Positions 23,519 through 33,190 of a DNA stretch of 64,000 nt are shown one piece after another (the first letter of the stretch is position 1; every line of letters starts with the position of its first letter). The notes beneath the pieces were generated by a model. That model did no database searches. It had not been told where the DNA came from and was given only the letters and a program-made list of their open reading frames with translations. Source of the stretch: Streptomyces caelestis (GTDB lineage: Bacteria; Actinomycetota; Actinomycetes; Streptomycetales; Streptomycetaceae); contig NZ_LGCN01000074.1 in assembly GCF_001279005.1 (NCBI RefSeq), forward strand, positions 1-64,000, written 5' to 3'. Both the position numbers and the translations under genes were made by a program.

Positions 23519-23980
23519 GTGGCGGTTGGCATGGGCGATACCGGACCGAACGGCTCGTCGATCGGACGCGCACCGGCTGACGCGGGCCTGCGAGAGGTCT
23601 CGATGACATTCGGCCGGGACACCTTGCGCATCGCCGACGCACGCGACTTCGCGGCCGGATACCTCGCCGCCCCGGGGAAGGGCCGGCGGCATGCGTTGCC
23701 GGAGGACGCCGTGGGGGCTGTCCTCCTGGTGGTGAGCGAGCTGATGACCAACGCGGTCAAGTACGGGTCCGATCCCATCGAACTGGTGCTGGCACGTGCG
23801 GACGACATGGTGACCGTCACCGTGCGAGACGGTGGTACCACCCTGCCGGTGCCCAGGCCCGCCGACCCCTGCCGGGTGGGACAGCACGGTCTGGAAATCG
23901 TCGCCGCGTTGAGCCGGGACGTCGACATCCGGCGTGAGCCGCCCGGCAAGCGCGTCACCGCGCGTATCGCGCTGAGCTGA
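23519..23980 (+). CDS. RsbW-like ATP-binding anti-sigma / serine kinase protein
   Basis: A 153-aa HATPase_c_2 protein of the RsbW/SpoIIAB type, which can bind a sigma factor or phosphorylate a STAS antagonist. The N-box is SELMTNAVKYG; TVTVRDGG is the G1 region and GQHGLEIV the G2 region, so ATP binding is plausible. GTG at 23519 has GGAG at short spacing. It lies divergent from a PP2C-STAS pair about 0.4 kb away and near a giant protein ending in the same fold. Probably part of a partner-switching circuit; no sigma factor is adjacent. Confidence 0.88.
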   Translation: MAVGMGDTGPNGSSIGRAPADAGLREVSMTFGRDTLRIADARDFAAGYLAAPGKGRRHALPEDAVGAVLLVVSELMTNAVKYGSDPIELVLARADDMVTVTVRDGGTTLPVPRPADPCRVGQHGLEIVAALSRDVDIRREPPGKRVTARIALS

Positions 23981-24368
23981 GTCCGTGACGGCCGGCCCGT
24001 TCGGCACCTGCCGTCGGGGTCGGACGAGCCGGCTGCCGGACAGCTTTCGTCGGCCGTCACCACCACGGGCCGGCCCCTCTCCGGCGCGGGTCCCGGACCG
24101 GTCCCGGACGCGCTCAGCCGGCCGAGGACGTCCCCCGGGGCGCTCCGGTCGGCGACGTACATGATCCGCTCGCCGCGCTCGAGCCCGGCGGACGGACAGG
24201 CGGTGACGCCCCGGCGCCGCTCCTCGTCATCGGTGAACGCCGGGCACAGGCGATCACCGTGTTCCGCCTCCCGGACCGGTCGTTCCGTACGCTCGCGGGT
24301 GAGCACTTCGGTCCTCGGCCCCTCCCCACCACTGCGACCGGGCGAGGGAGCCGGGGCGGGCGGCCCGG

Positions 24369-24728
24369 TCACTTCCGCAGGGACGCGACGGCCGCCTCGG
24401 TGCTGGGGTGGAACGTGAAGACCTGGTCGAGTCCCACGACGCTGAAGACGCGCATCTGGTCCGGATTGACACCGGCCAGGCTGAGCGGGGCGCCGGTGGC
24501 CTGTGACTTCTGGTAGGCGCTGATGAGCACGGTGATGCCCGTGGAGTCGCAGTAGGTCAGGCCGGTCAGGTCGATGACCACGCCGCTGTCGTCGAAGGCG
24601 GCGTCGTCGACCGCTCGGGACAGGAGGTGGGCGGTGTGGTGGTCCAACTCGCCCCTGACCTCCAGGACGAGAGGTCCCGAAGGGGTCTGATGCGGGGTGA
24701 CGGCCAGGAGGTACTCGTTCTCGATCAT
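24369..24728 (-). CDS. STAS-domain anti-sigma-factor antagonist
   Basis: A 119-aa STAS protein of the RsbV/SpoIIAA type. The phosphorylatable serine lies in TYCDSTGITVL (Ser of CDS-TG). The N-terminal MIENEYLLAVTPH and LEVRGELDHHTAHLL strands fit the family. ATG at 24728 overlaps the upstream phosphatase stop by 4 bp, so the two are co-translated and form a phosphatase/substrate pair. When dephosphorylated it would bind and sequester an RsbW-like protein, perhaps the one encoded at 23519. Confidence 0.92.
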   Translation of the reverse strand: MIENEYLLAVTPHQTPSGPLVLEVRGELDHHTAHLLSRAVDDAAFDDSGVVIDLTGLTYCDSTGITVLISAYQKSQATGAPLSLAGVNPDQMRVFSVVGLDQVFTFHPSTEAAVASLRK

Positions 24729-26041
24729 CGGTTCTCCTGAGGGCTGGGCGTGGAAGGTGCGGGTACGGACAGGGCCAGGCAGGCGGTGTCGTCGCTGACG
24801 CCGTCGCCCATCTGCTGCAACAACGTCTCGACCGAGCGCAGCAGTTCATGCGCCGTGCGAGGGGCCGTGGCGGTCAGATGGCGGGTGAGACCGTCCTCAC
24901 CGAGCATCGCGCCGTCGACGGTGCGTGCTTCCGTGAGGCCGTCCGTGTACAGCAGAAGGCTCTCGCCGGGCCGCAGCCGTGTGGTGGTCTGCACGAACTG
25001 CGGGTCGGGCAGCATGCCGACGAGTTGGCCGCCCGCCGTGGAGATCGGTTCCACGGAACCGTCCGCACGCACGGCCAGGGCGGAGGGATGCCCGCCGCCG
25101 GCCAGCGTGATGGCGTGGGAGCCGTCGGGCAGGGGCTGCAGGACGCCGAAGGCCGCCGTGCAGTAACGGGGATCGCTGCCCTGGTACTCCCCCTTGAGGA
25201 CGGTGTCCAGGTTGGACAACGCGGCGCACGGATCCGGGTCGTAGATGGCGGCGGCGCGCAGGGTGTAGCGGGTCAACGAGGTCAGCGCGGCAGCACCCGC
25301 GCCCTTGCCGCACACATCGCCCAGGAAGAACGCCCACCGTCCGTCGTCCAGCGGGAACAGATCGTAGAAGTCTCCGCCCACCTCGTCCGCGGAGGCCGGG
25401 TGGTAGGCGGCGGCGGCGTGCAGTCCGGGCACGTCGGGCAGGGCCGGTGGCAGCAGGGTGCGCTGCAGGGCTCGCGCGAGGCGCTCGGCCTCCGCGCGCC
25501 GGTCGCGTTCGGCCGCGATCGTCCGCATGGCCGACAGCCGCAGTTCGAGCTCGTCCATGACCAGGGCGGCCAGGTCCTGCAAGGCTTCGAGCTGGTCGTC
25601 GGTGGGTTCGCGGGGGCGGGTGTCCAGGACGTTGACGGTGCCCAGACGCTGTCCGTCGGCCGTGGTGATCGGTGCGGCGGCGTAGAAACGGATTCCTGGC
25701 TCCCCCTGGACCAGGGGATCGGCGAACGCACGCGCATCGGTGCCGGCGTCCTTCACCACGTAGGGCTCGCCGTGGAGGATGGCGGAGGCGCACAGACCTG
25801 GCTCGCGGTCGATCTCGGTGACGCCGTCGAGGCCGTGGGCGGCTTTGAACCACACCCGGTCGGTGTCGACGATCGCCACGGTGGCCATGGGCGTGTCGAA
25901 GAAGCGTGCGGCCAGGGACGCGATCCGGTCGAAGGCGCCGTCGGGCGGCGTGTCCAGTATCCGGTAGCGACGGACGGCGGCCAGCCGCGCCTCCTCGGCG
26001 ACCGGGACCGCCGGAGCGGTCCCCGCAGGGCTCACCGTCAT
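24725..26041 (-). CDS. GAF-domain PP2C (SpoIIE/RsbU-type) phosphatase
   Basis: A 438-aa protein with an N-terminal GAF sensor (about residues 20-175; RYRILDTPPDGAFDRIASLAA, then ATVAIVDTDRVWFKA and CASAI) and a C-terminal SpoIIE phosphatase domain from about 200. Metal-binding landmarks are ADEVGGDFYDLF, FLGDVCGKGAGAAALT, AGGGHPSAL and GVSDDTACL. It should dephosphorylate the STAS protein encoded in the overlapping downstream gene, in response to a ligand or redox signal sensed by GAF. ATG at 26041. It is divergent from the giant hybrid kinase gene. Confidence 0.92.
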   Translation of the reverse strand: MTVSPAGTAPAVPVAEEARLAAVRRYRILDTPPDGAFDRIASLAARFFDTPMATVAIVDTDRVWFKAAHGLDGVTEIDREPGLCASAILHGEPYVVKDAGTDARAFADPLVQGEPGIRFYAAAPITTADGQRLGTVNVLDTRPREPTDDQLEALQDLAALVMDELELRLSAMRTIAAERDRRAEAERLARALQRTLLPPALPDVPGLHAAAAYHPASADEVGGDFYDLFPLDDGRWAFFLGDVCGKGAGAAALTSLTRYTLRAAAIYDPDPCAALSNLDTVLKGEYQGSDPRYCTAAFGVLQPLPDGSHAITLAGGGHPSALAVRADGSVEPISTAGGQLVGMLPDPQFVQTTTRLRPGESLLLYTDGLTEARTVDGAMLGEDGLTRHLTATAPRTAHELLRSVETLLQQMGDGVSDDTACLALSVPAPSTPSPQENR

Positions 26042-26310
26042 CGTCTCCCCTGTTTCATCGTTCTCGTGCTCGTTCTTCGCCGGCCGGTCGCTGATGTGCC
26101 CGGCGACTGGCTTATCCTACGAAGTCGTCGTACGTGGCGGGCGGCCCCCGGGTCCCGCGGGCCGCGACAGCGGCAGCGGTGGGGCGGTCCAGGCGTCCTC
26201 CCCGGTGTCGTTCCAGGACGGGGCGGACACTCGGCAGGGCGGGACGGAGTCGGCCGGCCGGGGCGTCGAGACGACCGCCCGCTCGAGCGGTGCGAGGGAA
26301 AGGGTGTCCG

Positions 26311-29300
26311 GTGAGGCGTTCGGAAGACGCTGCGCACGAGATCGTGGCAGCGCCCGGGGCAGACGTGTTCACTGCCGACGAGGAGATCGGTCCGGACCTC
26401 GCCCGGGTGGACTGGTCGACGACCCCGCTGGGTCCGCCGGAGCAGTGGCCGCAGAGTCTGCGGACCGCGGTGAGCATCCTGCTGTCGTCCCGGTTCTCGA
26501 TGTGGATGGCGTGGGGTCCGGAACTCACGTTCTTCTGCAACGCCGCCTACCGGCGCGACACCCTGGGCGCCAAGTACCCGTGGGCGTTGGGGCGGCCGGC
26601 CAGTGAGGTGTGGGCGGAGATCTGGAAGGACATCGGCCCGCGGATCGACACCGTGATGACCACGGGGGAGGCCACCTGGGACGAAGGCCTGCTGTTGTTC
26701 CTGGAACGGTCCGGTTACTCGGAGGAGAGCTACCACACCTTCAGCTACAGTCCGCTGCGCGACGACTCCGGCACGGTGGTCGGCATGCTGTGCGTGGTCA
26801 GCGAGGACACCGAGCGCGTCATCGGCGAGCGCCGGATGGCGACCCTGCGCGACCTCGGCTCCGATCCCAGCGTGGTCCGCACCGAGCAGGAATGGCTCGC
26901 CTTCGCCCACCAGCAGCTGGCCCGGAACAGGCGCGACCTGCCCTTCACGCTGACGTACCTTCTGGAGAGCGACGGCACCGCCCGCCTGGCGGATGCCACC
27001 GGACTGACCGCGGACCACCCGGCCGCACTCGAAACCCTGCCGCCCGACGGGTCCGGCACATGGCCCGTGGCGTCGCCGACGCACGGGGAGTCCGTGCTGC
27101 TGCCGCTCGCCGACCTCCCGTTCGGCGGTCTCCTTCCGGCCGGTGACTGGCAGCAGCCGCCCTCACAGGCACTGGTGCTGCCACTGCTGCGACAGGGCGG
27201 CGCCCCCTACGGATTCCTGGTGGCCGGTCTGAACCGGTACCGGGCCCTGGACGACGCCTACCGCGGCTTCCTCGAACTCACCGCCGGTCACCTCGCGGCG
27301 GGGATCGCCAGCGCCCGCAGCTACGAGGCGCAGCAGCGGCGGGCCGAGGAGCTCGCGGAGCTGGACCGGGCCAAAACCACCTTCTTCTCGAACATCAGCC
27401 ACGAGTTCCGCACCCCCCTGACGCTGATCATGGGACCGGTGGAGGAACTGCGCTCCCGGCTGGCGGACGCCGATGCCCAGGTGCGGGAGGAACTGGAGGC
27501 CATCCACCGCAACGGGCTGCGGCTGGGCAAGCTGGTCAACTCCCTGCTGGACTTCTCCCGCATCGAGGCCGGCCGGATGCGGGCCCGTTACGAGCCGGTC
27601 GACCTGTCCCAGGTCACCACCGATCTGGCCAGCGTGTTCCGGTCCGCCGTCGACAAGGCCGGCCTGGACTTCCGCATCGACTGCGACCGGCTCCCCGAGC
27701 GGGTGTACATCGACCGCGAGATGTGGGAGAAGGTGATCCTGAACCTGCTGAGCAACGCGCTGAAGTTCACCTTCGAGGGCTCGATCGCCGTCACCGTACG
27801 GGCCCGGGACGCGCACGCCGTCGTCACCGTCGCCGACACCGGCATCGGAGTGCCCCGGGAGGAGATGCCGCGGCTGTTCGAACGGTTCCACCGCATCGAG
27901 AACGCCCGCTCCCGCTCCAACGAGGGCAGTGGCATCGGACTGGCCCTGGTCAAGGAACTGATCGGCCTGCACGGCGGCACGATCGCCGCCGACAGTACCG
28001 AGGGCGAGGGCACCCGCTTCACCGTCCGTCTGCCGTTCGGCGCCTCCCACCTGCCCTCCGACGCCCTCGCCCCGGCCGAGGACGGCCGTGGGGTGTCGAC
28101 CGCGGACCCCTACGTGCAGGAAGCACTGCGCTGGCTGCCGGACGAGGTCACCGCGGACGCGCGCACGACGGCGACGGCGGCGGACCCCTCGGGCTACGCC
28201 ACCGCTCCCGCCGTCGCGGCGCGTGTGCTCGTCGCCGACGACAACGCCGACATGCGTGAATACCTCACGCGGCTCCTGGACGGCGCGGGGTACCAGGTGG
28301 ACACCGCCGAGGACGGCCTGGCGGCGTTGCAGGCGGTCCGTGCCGGCGCTCCCGACCTGGTGATCAGCGACGTGATGATGCCGGGCCTGGACGGGCTCGG
28401 TCTCGTGGCGGCGCTGCGCACCGATCCGCGGACCGTGTCGGTGCCGGTGGTGCTGCTGTCCGCACGGGCCGGGCAGGAGGCGTCCATCGAGGGCCTGCAG
28501 GCCGGTGCCGACGACTATCTCGTCAAGCCGTTCGCCGCGGCCGAACTGCTCGCCCGGGTGAAGGCCAACGTCGAGCTGGCGCGACTGCGCAACCATCAGG
28601 CACGCTGGCGCAAGGCGCTGGTGGACTCCCTGCAGGAGGCGTTCTTCGTCTGTGACGAGGAGGGCGCCGTCGTCGAGATCAACGCGGCCTTCACCGACAT
28701 CCTCGGCTACGGCCCCGACGGCCTCCCCTACCGGCCGGTCCACCCCTGGTGGCCGGACGCCGAGACCGATCCCGACGCGCATCGCGAGGTCGACGACGCC
28801 TTCTCCCAGGTGCTGAACGATCCCAAGGGGTCCTACACCATTCCCGTGACGCACCGGGACGGGCACCGGCTGTGGGTGACGGCCACTTTCAACCAGGCAC
28901 AGGACCCGGACACCGGGCGTCGGGTGACCGTCGGGACCTTCCGTGACGTCACCGCCGAGCACTACGCCGTCCAGCGCAAGAGCGCCCAGGCTTCTCTGAG
29001 CATGCGGCTGACCCAGGCGACCAGCCTGCCGGAGGCCCTCGAGGGCTCCCTGAAGGAGCTGAAGAAGCTGTGGCGTGCCGAGTGTGTGGTGGCCGCCGTC
29101 GCGACCGCCGGCCAGGAAGTGTCGGTGACGGCGACCGAGGCCGGCCTGCACTGGCGGGATCTGCCCGCCGAGCGCCGGGAGCAGCTGTCCGCCTGGCTGG
29201 ACCTGCCCCTGCTGACGCCCGTCGACGACACCACCGGGGCAGGCATCACGGTCGGCCACCCGGAAGGCACCATGGTGGTGTGGATCGACCTCGGTGACCA

Positions 29301-30471
29301 TCGGCCCTTCACCGGCGAGGACCAGCTGCTGCTGTCCCTCCTGGCCGGACAACTCGCCCAGGGTCTGTCCCGCGCCCATCAGATCGACCAGCAGCGCGAG
29401 ACCGCTCTCGCCCTGCAACGCTCCATCCTCGGTCCGGCCAACCTCCCCGAGGGCTTCGCCGTCCGTTACGAACCCGCCACCCGCCCCCTGGAGGTCGGCG
29501 GCGACTGGTACGACACCGTCCGGCTCCAGGACGGGCGCATCGGCATCGTCGTCGGCGACTGCGTCGGACGCGGTCTCGAAGCCGCCACCGTCATGGGTCA
29601 GCTGCGCAGCGCCTGCCGCGCCCTGCTGCTCCAGGACTCCAGCCCCGCGCAGACCCTGATGGCCCTGGACCACTTCGCCGCCGGTGTTCCCGGCGCCATG
29701 TGCACCACCGTGTTCTGCGGGGTACTCGACCCGGACACCGGCGGCCTCACCTATTCCAGCGCCGGGCACCCGCCGGGCATCCTCACCCACCCCGACGGCA
29801 CCACCGTCCTCCTCGACGAGGGACGCTCCGTGCCGCTGGCCGTGCGTCCCGGCCGGAACCGCCCCGAAGGCACCTGCACCGTACCCGCCCGTGCCACCCT
29901 CCTGCTGTACACCGACGGCCTCGTGGAACGCCGGCGCCGTCCTCTGACGGTCGGCATCGACCAGGCCGGCGAAGCCGTCCAGGCCGGCCGTGACATCGCG
30001 GTCGACGACCTCGCCACCCAGGTCATGACGCAGCTGGCGCCCGTCGGCGGCTACGACGACGACGTGGCGCTCCTGCTGTACCGGCACCCGGCGCCGCTGG
30101 ACGTGTCCTTTCCCGCCGAGTCCGCGCAGCTGGCGCCGGTCCGCAAGGCCCTGCGCAGCTGGCTCGCCCAGTGCGAACTCCCCCCGCACACCGTCCAGAA
30201 CGTACTGGTGGCAGCCGGGGAGGCCTGCGCCAACGCCATCGAGCACGGTCACCGGGACGCCCCCGGCGACACGGTCCGGCTCCGTGCCGAGGCGCTGGTC
30301 GACGACCTGCGTCTCACCGTCGCCGACACCGGCCGCTGGAAGACGCCCCAGCCCGAGGCCAACACCCATCGTGGCCGTGGCGTGGCACTGATGCGGGCGC
30401 TGATGCACCAGGTCACCATCACCTCCGGCGCCGCCGGTACCACCGTCGACATGCACACGAGGATCGCCTGA
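26311..30471 (+). CDS. Giant hybrid histidine kinase / response regulator / SpoIIE phosphatase / RsbW protein
   Basis: A 1386-aa cytoplasmic signalling hub. Domains in order: PAS (about 25-165), GAF-like (170-340), HisKA with SNISHEFRTPLTLI (phospho-His 364), HATPase (470-576; NLLSNALKF, DTGIGV, GSGIGLALV), receiver (640-760; phospho-Asp 687 in ISDVMMPG, Lys in VKPF), PAS (777-883), GAF (890-1026), SpoIIE phosphatase (about 1034-1255; EVGGDWYDTV, VGDCVGRG, YTDGLVE, GGYDDDVALL) and a C-terminal RsbW-type HATPase (1266-1386; GEACANAIEHG). Histidine kinase phosphorelay and partner-switching output are fused in one chain. GTG at 26311 was chosen from the local AAAGGG. The stop overlaps the next STAS gene. 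Confidence 0.93.
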   Translation: MRRSEDAAHEIVAAPGADVFTADEEIGPDLARVDWSTTPLGPPEQWPQSLRTAVSILLSSRFSMWMAWGPELTFFCNAAYRRDTLGAKYPWALGRPASEVWAEIWKDIGPRIDTVMTTGEATWDEGLLLFLERSGYSEESYHTFSYSPLRDDSGTVVGMLCVVSEDTERVIGERRMATLRDLGSDPSVVRTEQEWLAFAHQQLARNRRDLPFTLTYLLESDGTARLADATGLTADHPAALETLPPDGSGTWPVASPTHGESVLLPLADLPFGGLLPAGDWQQPPSQALVLPLLRQGGAPYGFLVAGLNRYRALDDAYRGFLELTAGHLAAGIASARSYEAQQRRAEELAELDRAKTTFFSNISHEFRTPLTLIMGPVEELRSRLADADAQVREELEAIHRNGLRLGKLVNSLLDFSRIEAGRMRARYEPVDLSQVTTDLASVFRSAVDKAGLDFRIDCDRLPERVYIDREMWEKVILNLLSNALKFTFEGSIAVTVRARDAHAVVTVADTGIGVPREEMPRLFERFHRIENARSRSNEGSGIGLALVKELIGLHGGTIAADSTEGEGTRFTVRLPFGASHLPSDALAPAEDGRGVSTADPYVQEALRWLPDEVTADARTTATAADPSGYATAPAVAARVLVADDNADMREYLTRLLDGAGYQVDTAEDGLAALQAVRAGAPDLVISDVMMPGLDGLGLVAALRTDPRTVSVPVVLLSARAGQEASIEGLQAGADDYLVKPFAAAELLARVKANVELARLRNHQARWRKALVDSLQEAFFVCDEEGAVVEINAAFTDILGYGPDGLPYRPVHPWWPDAETDPDAHREVDDAFSQVLNDPKGSYTIPVTHRDGHRLWVTATFNQAQDPDTGRRVTVGTFRDVTAEHYAVQRKSAQASLSMRLTQATSLPEALEGSLKELKKLWRAECVVAAVATAGQEVSVTATEAGLHWRDLPAERREQLSAWLDLPLLTPVDDTTGAGITVGHPEGTMVVWIDLGDHRPFTGEDQLLLSLLAGQLAQGLSRAHQIDQQRETALALQRSILGPANLPEGFAVRYEPATRPLEVGGDWYDTVRLQDGRIGIVVGDCVGRGLEAATVMGQLRSACRALLLQDSSPAQTLMALDHFAAGVPGAMCTTVFCGVLDPDTGGLTYSSAGHPPGILTHPDGTTVLLDEGRSVPLAVRPGRNRPEGTCTVPARATLLLYTDGLVERRRRPLTVGIDQAGEAVQAGRDIAVDDLATQVMTQLAPVGGYDDDVALLLYRHPAPLDVSFPAESAQLAPVRKALRSWLAQCELPPHTVQNVLVAAGEACANAIEHGHRDAPGDTVRLRAEALVDDLRLTVADTGRWKTPQPEANTHRGRGVALMRALMHQVTITSGAAGTTVDMHTRIA

Positions 30472-30767
30472 TGACTACGCTTCTGACCTTGACTCCCAGT
30501 CGACGGCCCGACGGTGTCACCCAGTTGACGGCCGTGGGCGAAATAGACATGAGCAACACCGACACGTTCGCCAGCGCGATCGAGACCACGGAGGGTCCGC
30601 TCGTCATCGATCTGACCGGGATCGAGTACCTCGACAGCGCCGGTCTGAGCATCCTCTTCCGCCACATCGATCGCATCGAGCTGATCGCCACCCCGCTCCT
30701 GGCGCCCGTACTGGAAGTCTCCGGACTCGCCGGCCTGACCACCGTGCACGGTCCGGACACCGTCTGA
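30471..30767 (+). CDS. STAS-domain anti-sigma-factor antagonist, coupled to the hub
   Basis: A 98-aa STAS protein. ATG at 30471 overlaps the stop of the 1386-aa hub by 1 bp, indicating tight co-expression. It contains VGEIDMSNTDTF and the conserved DLTGIEYLDSAGLSIL with the phosphorylatable Ser. It is the natural substrate for both the SpoIIE phosphatase and the RsbW-like kinase domains of the hub. It is shorter at the C-terminus than the STAS protein at 24369. Confidence 0.92.
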   Translation: MTTLLTLTPSRRPDGVTQLTAVGEIDMSNTDTFASAIETTEGPLVIDLTGIEYLDSAGLSILFRHIDRIELIATPLLAPVLEVSGLAGLTTVHGPDTV

Positions 30768-30921
30768 CGGCGCTTCTCGGCCCCGGGCCGGGCAGGCCGG
30801 CGGCTCGGGCGACCGCATCGGCCGGTCGCCACGGATCCGCCTCACCAGCCCGACGGGAAGGTCCCGCAGGACCCGGGCGAGGCGGGTGATGCGGTATCCG
30901 GCGTCCGTGAAGGCGGCGCGG
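30768..30921 (-). mobile_element. Transposase C-terminal remnant (IS701-like)
   Basis: The minus strand reads FTDAGYRITRLARVLRDLP, then VRRIRGDRPMRSPEPP. This resembles the conserved FD-GYDVTRLA--L-DLP ... RLRSDRV---P-PP stretch of a transposase family widespread in Streptomyces. Only about 50 codons remain, without start, DDE core or terminal repeats. It directly abuts the 3' end of the STAS gene. The family guess is from memory of the motif. Confidence 0.4.
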
Positions 30922-31446
30922 CCGCCTCGGTGACGTCGTCGGCCGGCCGTGGACGTGGTGGAACGGGCGGTCCGGCGGGCGCGGGGCGTCCGGCCTCGGT
31001 CGCGGCGGGGCATCGGTGGCCGGCGCGAGGCGACCTCCGGGGAACCGGGGCGGTGACAGCCCGGCCGGCGCCTGCCGCAACCGTCCGTGTCGGTCCGGCC
31101 CGTCGAAGCCGTCGTACATCGCGCCGTGCCCACAGCGGTGCTCGGGCAGCAGCGTCGCACTCCCCGGTCGAACGCGGCGCACGCGGCGTCTTCGCCGGCC
31201 GGACGGATCCGCTCCACGCGAAGCCTCGCCCCCGCCCTGGGAAATGCACTCCAATGGCCCCGTCCTCGTCCCCCTGCCGAGCACGTCGCCACGGCCGTCA
31301 TTAGCGTTGCCGCCAGGCAGAGGGCCCGTCATGCAATGCATGCGGACGAAGTGCGTCACCACCAGGGTGAGCATGACGAGTTCTCCCGGTGGTTCCACGG
31401 GCCTTCTCCCACGTTCCCGTTCCTTCCCACCACTACGGAGGCGACC
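30922..31446. other. Intergenic region without a supported gene
   Basis: About 525 bp between the transposase remnant and the next secreted-protein gene. Open frames have no recognisable motif. GGAGGCG at 31438-31444 is the ribosome binding site of the downstream gene. Nothing further is seen. Confidence 0.5.
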
Positions 31447-32064
31447 ATGGGCTTCGCCGGCCGGCCCTTCATATTCCTCACCGTCGCGGTTCTCGGCTGC
31501 TCCGCCGGGCTCGCTGTCATCACGTCCGCGTCGGCCGACGTGGCCCCACGGAAGGCGGCCCCGACCGCGGCAGCCCGCCCTGGCGACGGCTCCTCGGTGA
31601 AAAGCCGCGCCATCCGCGTAGAGGCTCGGCTGCGAGTCGGCGAAGAGCTCGATCTGGGCGCAACGGGCCGCAGCATCGGCGACCAGTTCGTCTTCAGCGG
31701 GGATCTGTCGTCGGCCGAGGGAGCCGGGGAACGCCTCGTCGGGCGCATCGGCGGGTTCTGCGTCATCACCGACCTCGAACGCAACGCGGGACCATGCACG
31801 TCGACCGCGGTGCTGCCGGAAGGCCAGATCACCATCCAGGGCGAGCAAGCCGGAATTCCGGTACCGGCCCCGGTCGTCAACGCGATCACCGGCGGCACCG
31901 GGGAGTTCCGTAAGGCTCGTGGCCAGGTGACACAACGGGTGTTGACGCCGGCGACCTGGCAACTCACGTTCGAGGTGGCCGACGTGCCGCCTCATCGGGC
32001 CGAGGACGGCCGCAGTCCGTCCGCGGCGCCGATGCCCGTCTCTCCGTCCTTCCTCGGCAAGTAG
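31447..32064 (+). CDS. Secreted allene-oxide-cyclase-barrel-like protein
   Basis: A 205-aa exported protein with a signal peptide (FIFLTVAVLGCSAGLAVITSASA). The mature part matches the bacterial AOC-barrel/dirigent-like fold: GDQFVFSGDLSS, GRIGGFCVIT, EGQITIQGEQ and ITGGTGEFRKARGQV. Such proteins are lipocalin-like barrels of unknown function in bacteria, despite the plant enzyme name. ATG at 31447 follows GGAGGCG. It stands as a single gene before another small secreted protein. Confidence 0.82.
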   Translation: MGFAGRPFIFLTVAVLGCSAGLAVITSASADVAPRKAAPTAAARPGDGSSVKSRAIRVEARLRVGEELDLGATGRSIGDQFVFSGDLSSAEGAGERLVGRIGGFCVITDLERNAGPCTSTAVLPEGQITIQGEQAGIPVPAPVVNAITGGTGEFRKARGQVTQRVLTPATWQLTFEVADVPPHRAEDGRSPSAAPMPVSPSFLGK

Positions 32065-32307
32065 CCGCGTCGGGCGGCGCCGACGCCGCCCGGGACGCAG
32101 TCGACGAGAGCAACGGTTCCCGCCCGCGCCAGGCATCGGACCGCCCCTGTCACAGGCCCATTCTGATCGTCGCCCCCGAACCACCGGGCCGAGGTGCGTC
32201 ATGCGGACCGATGACGGCATGAGCCTCGACCGACCCCGAGACGCACCGATTCAAAGACGGTGCGCGGCACTTCGGGAACACGCCCCCTCACCACACGTGG
32301 AGACGTC

Positions 32308-32832
32308 GTGATCAAGAACTTCCGCACACTCACCAGCTGGGGTGTCGCCGCGGCGGCCGCCGCGGCCACGATCGGCGCCACCACCGGCGGCCCTCCGCAC
32401 CCGTCGCCGGCCGACCCGCAGGCCCGCCCGACGACCGGTCAGGGGAAGGAAACGCGGACCGGACCCCGGCCGGCGGAGAGCCGACGGATCGCCACCTCGG
32501 TCCTGGACGGGGACTTCAGGTTCACACTCACCGCTCTGAGGTCGCGGACCGACCCGTTCGCGGCATCCGTGCGCCTCCAGGTCTTCACCTTCGAGGACGG
32601 CGCCTGGAGGGAATCGGACCGTGCTCCGGTGGGCGAGGCGGATTCCTGGTTCTGGTTCCCGCTGACCGGCCGCCACGCGGTGTGCGCGTTCTCCACCTCC
32701 GGTACGGAGCCCGCACCGGTTGCCGTCAGCCTGCTGGTCACGCCGTCGATCGGCTGCTCACCGACCGAGAGCTTCCGCATCGACGACGGGCAGATCGTCC
32801 CCGCCCGGCATGCGGCCCCGCCCTCCCCATGA
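32308..32832 (+). CDS. Hypothetical secreted protein
   Basis: A 174-aa protein. GTG at 32308 has GGAG 6 nt upstream. The N-terminus (TSWGVAAAAAAATIGATTGG) is a likely signal peptide, followed by a Pro-rich spacer and a compact beta-rich domain (TSVLDGDFRFTLTALR, VRLQVFTFEDGAWRESD) with two Cys (AVCAFSTS, SIGCSPTE) that may pair. No catalytic motif. I do not recognise the family; it probably acts outside the cell. Confidence 0.7.
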   Translation: MIKNFRTLTSWGVAAAAAAATIGATTGGPPHPSPADPQARPTTGQGKETRTGPRPAESRRIATSVLDGDFRFTLTALRSRTDPFAASVRLQVFTFEDGAWRESDRAPVGEADSWFWFPLTGRHAVCAFSTSGTEPAPVAVSLLVTPSIGCSPTESFRIDDGQIVPARHAAPPSP

Positions 32833-32947
32833 AGCGTCGTGCCCGTACGCGTTCGCGGCCGAGCACACCCGGCGGGACCCGGCGCGGCCTCATCGGCGAG
32901 GCGGCCGAGCGGTGTCCCGCCGAGTCCCGTCCGGCGGCGGTTCGAAC

Positions 32948-33190
32948 TCAGCCGCCGCTCTTCCGTCGGAACGACCGCTGGCTCGCGGCCGGGCCGTGCG
33001 CGCCGCGGACCTTCGACCCGTCGGCGCTCGCAGCGCGAGCCGCGGCCTGCGCCTGCTTGTCCCGCTTGCGCGCCAGGGCCTCCCGGAACTTGCCCTTCAG
33101 GTCGTACTGGCCGTCGTCGTCGGGCGCCAGGGCGCCGCTCTCGGCGTCAGCCGTCTTCGGGCCTTCTTGCGAGGGAGAATCTGCGGTCAT
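32948..33190 (-). CDS. DUF5302-type small protein
   Basis: An 80-aa charged, probably disordered protein. It ends in the motif SKVRGAHGPAASQRSFRRKSGG region typical of DUF5302 proteins, after a basic helix YDLKGKFREALARKRDKQAQ. ATG at 33190 has AGGAGGTCACC upstream. Actinobacterial DUF5302 proteins are of unknown function. It stands alone. Confidence 0.8.
   Translation of the reverse strand: MTADSPSQEGPKTADAESGALAPDDDGQYDLKGKFREALARKRDKQAQAAARAASADGSKVRGAHGPAASQRSFRRKSGG

Noticed and set aside
27163..30456. Minus-strand open frame of 1097 codons opposite the hybrid kinase
   Set aside because: Gly/Val/Gln/His-rich composition without motifs; it is the mirror of a clear multidomain protein on the plus strand, a common effect of high GC.
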